Below, piece by piece: positions 63,937 through 64,000 of a stretch of 64,000 nt of DNA. The position numbers and the translations under genes were made by a program. This stretch comes from Actinomycetota bacterium. GTDB taxonomy: Bacteria > Actinomycetota > Actinomycetes > Mycobacteriales > Micromonosporaceae. The notes under the pieces are model-generated. The model had not been told where the DNA came from, ran no database searches, and worked only from the letters and a program-made list of their open reading frames with translations. The DNA lies in NCBI GenBank assembly GCA_005885555.1, contig VAWN01000021.1:65884-129883 (forward strand), in the 5' to 3' direction. Each line of letters starts with the position of its first letter. Within the stretch, counting starts at the first letter, position 1.

Positions 63937-64000
63937 TTCTTGCCTGCCTTCCCAGCCTTGCGGCGAATCACTTCGCCCTGGTACCGGACGCCCTTGCCCT
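63933..64000 (-). CDS. rplF: 50S ribosomal protein L6, C-terminal end
   Basis: Only the last 21 codons are in the window: [21 protein letters not shown], the standard L6 ending. The rest lies beyond the right edge. Its stop overlaps the rplR GTG. Confidence 0.93.
   Translation of the reverse strand, partial: GKGVRYQGEVIRRKAGKAGKK

Overview
The window is a GC-rich (roughly 70% by eye) chromosomal segment from an actinobacterium. Gene content and order point to Micromonosporaceae or a close relative: an alr-to-tsaE block, acpS-nnrED, a roadblock 'conservon' beside a branched-chain-type binding protein, F420/LLM enzymes, GTG starts and many leaderless genes. The family assignment is inference. 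I see no phage, integrase, insertion sequence, CRISPR array, tRNA or rRNA; this is mostly core chromosome, and the unusual material lies between and inside ordinary genes.

Layout. 1-2.8 kb: end of a ROK protein, a THUMP-like methyltransferase, a small secreted protein and a YbaK deacylase. 2.9-6.4 kb: a heterodimeric ABC exporter pair. 6.4-15.7 kb: a HAD hydrolase, a broken MarR regulator, and two blocks for t6A tRNA modification (tsaD-rimI-tsaB; tsaE), with a uracil-DNA glycosylase, alr, nnrED and acpS. 15.7-24.3 kb: a type VII-style small protein with a DUF1023 hydrolase, then LysE, glmS, a TPR-GGDEF cyclase, glmM and rpsI-rplM. 24.4-33.3 kb: a complete nitrate assimilation locus (NarK transporter, molybdopterin nitrate reductase, FAD/Fe-S partner, NirB, NirD and a HemD-like/winged-helix protein). 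33.3-39.2 kb: a four-gene conservon (sensor kinase, roadblock, DUF742, GTPase) divergent from a lipoprotein binding protein. 39.2-44.5 kb: an NMT1/THI5-like ABC importer split over two divergent transcripts, an LLM oxidoreductase and a Pro/Glu-rich membrane protein. 44.6-50.2 kb: a seven-gene thiamine operon behind a TPP riboswitch. 50.2-53.8 kb: an ABC-F ATPase, a small methyltransferase and a proline-rich membrane protein. 53.8-64 kb: the 3' part of the ribosomal protein superoperon (rplF to truA) read on the minus strand.

How it works together. Cell-wall precursor supply (glmS, glmM, alr), t6A modification, translation and nitrogen/thiamine supply are all present. The nitrate locus is self-contained, and paired GAAAC boxes 22 bp apart upstream of it could be a GlnR site. 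The thiamine operon joins HMP and thiazole synthesis in one TPP-controlled unit and carries two ThiE-fold proteins.

The most unusual signal is a set of five short intercistronic repeat ORFs (24-34 codons). Four fill gaps between co-directional genes; the fifth is the first ORF of its unit. Each links to its neighbours by RTGA-type stop/start overlaps (one copy abuts instead), and all encode a related core peptide (ERSE/QRSE/ERRD). They lie before tsaE, rpsI, narK, the nasB-like gene and adk. They look like mobile 'translational linkers'. Two highly iterated palindromes also stand out: GGTACC, and GTCCAC(A/T)GTGGAC, which reads Ser-Thr-Val-Asp/Glu wherever I checked it. About nine genes have a TANNNT box exactly 6-7 nt before the start codon and so look leaderless.
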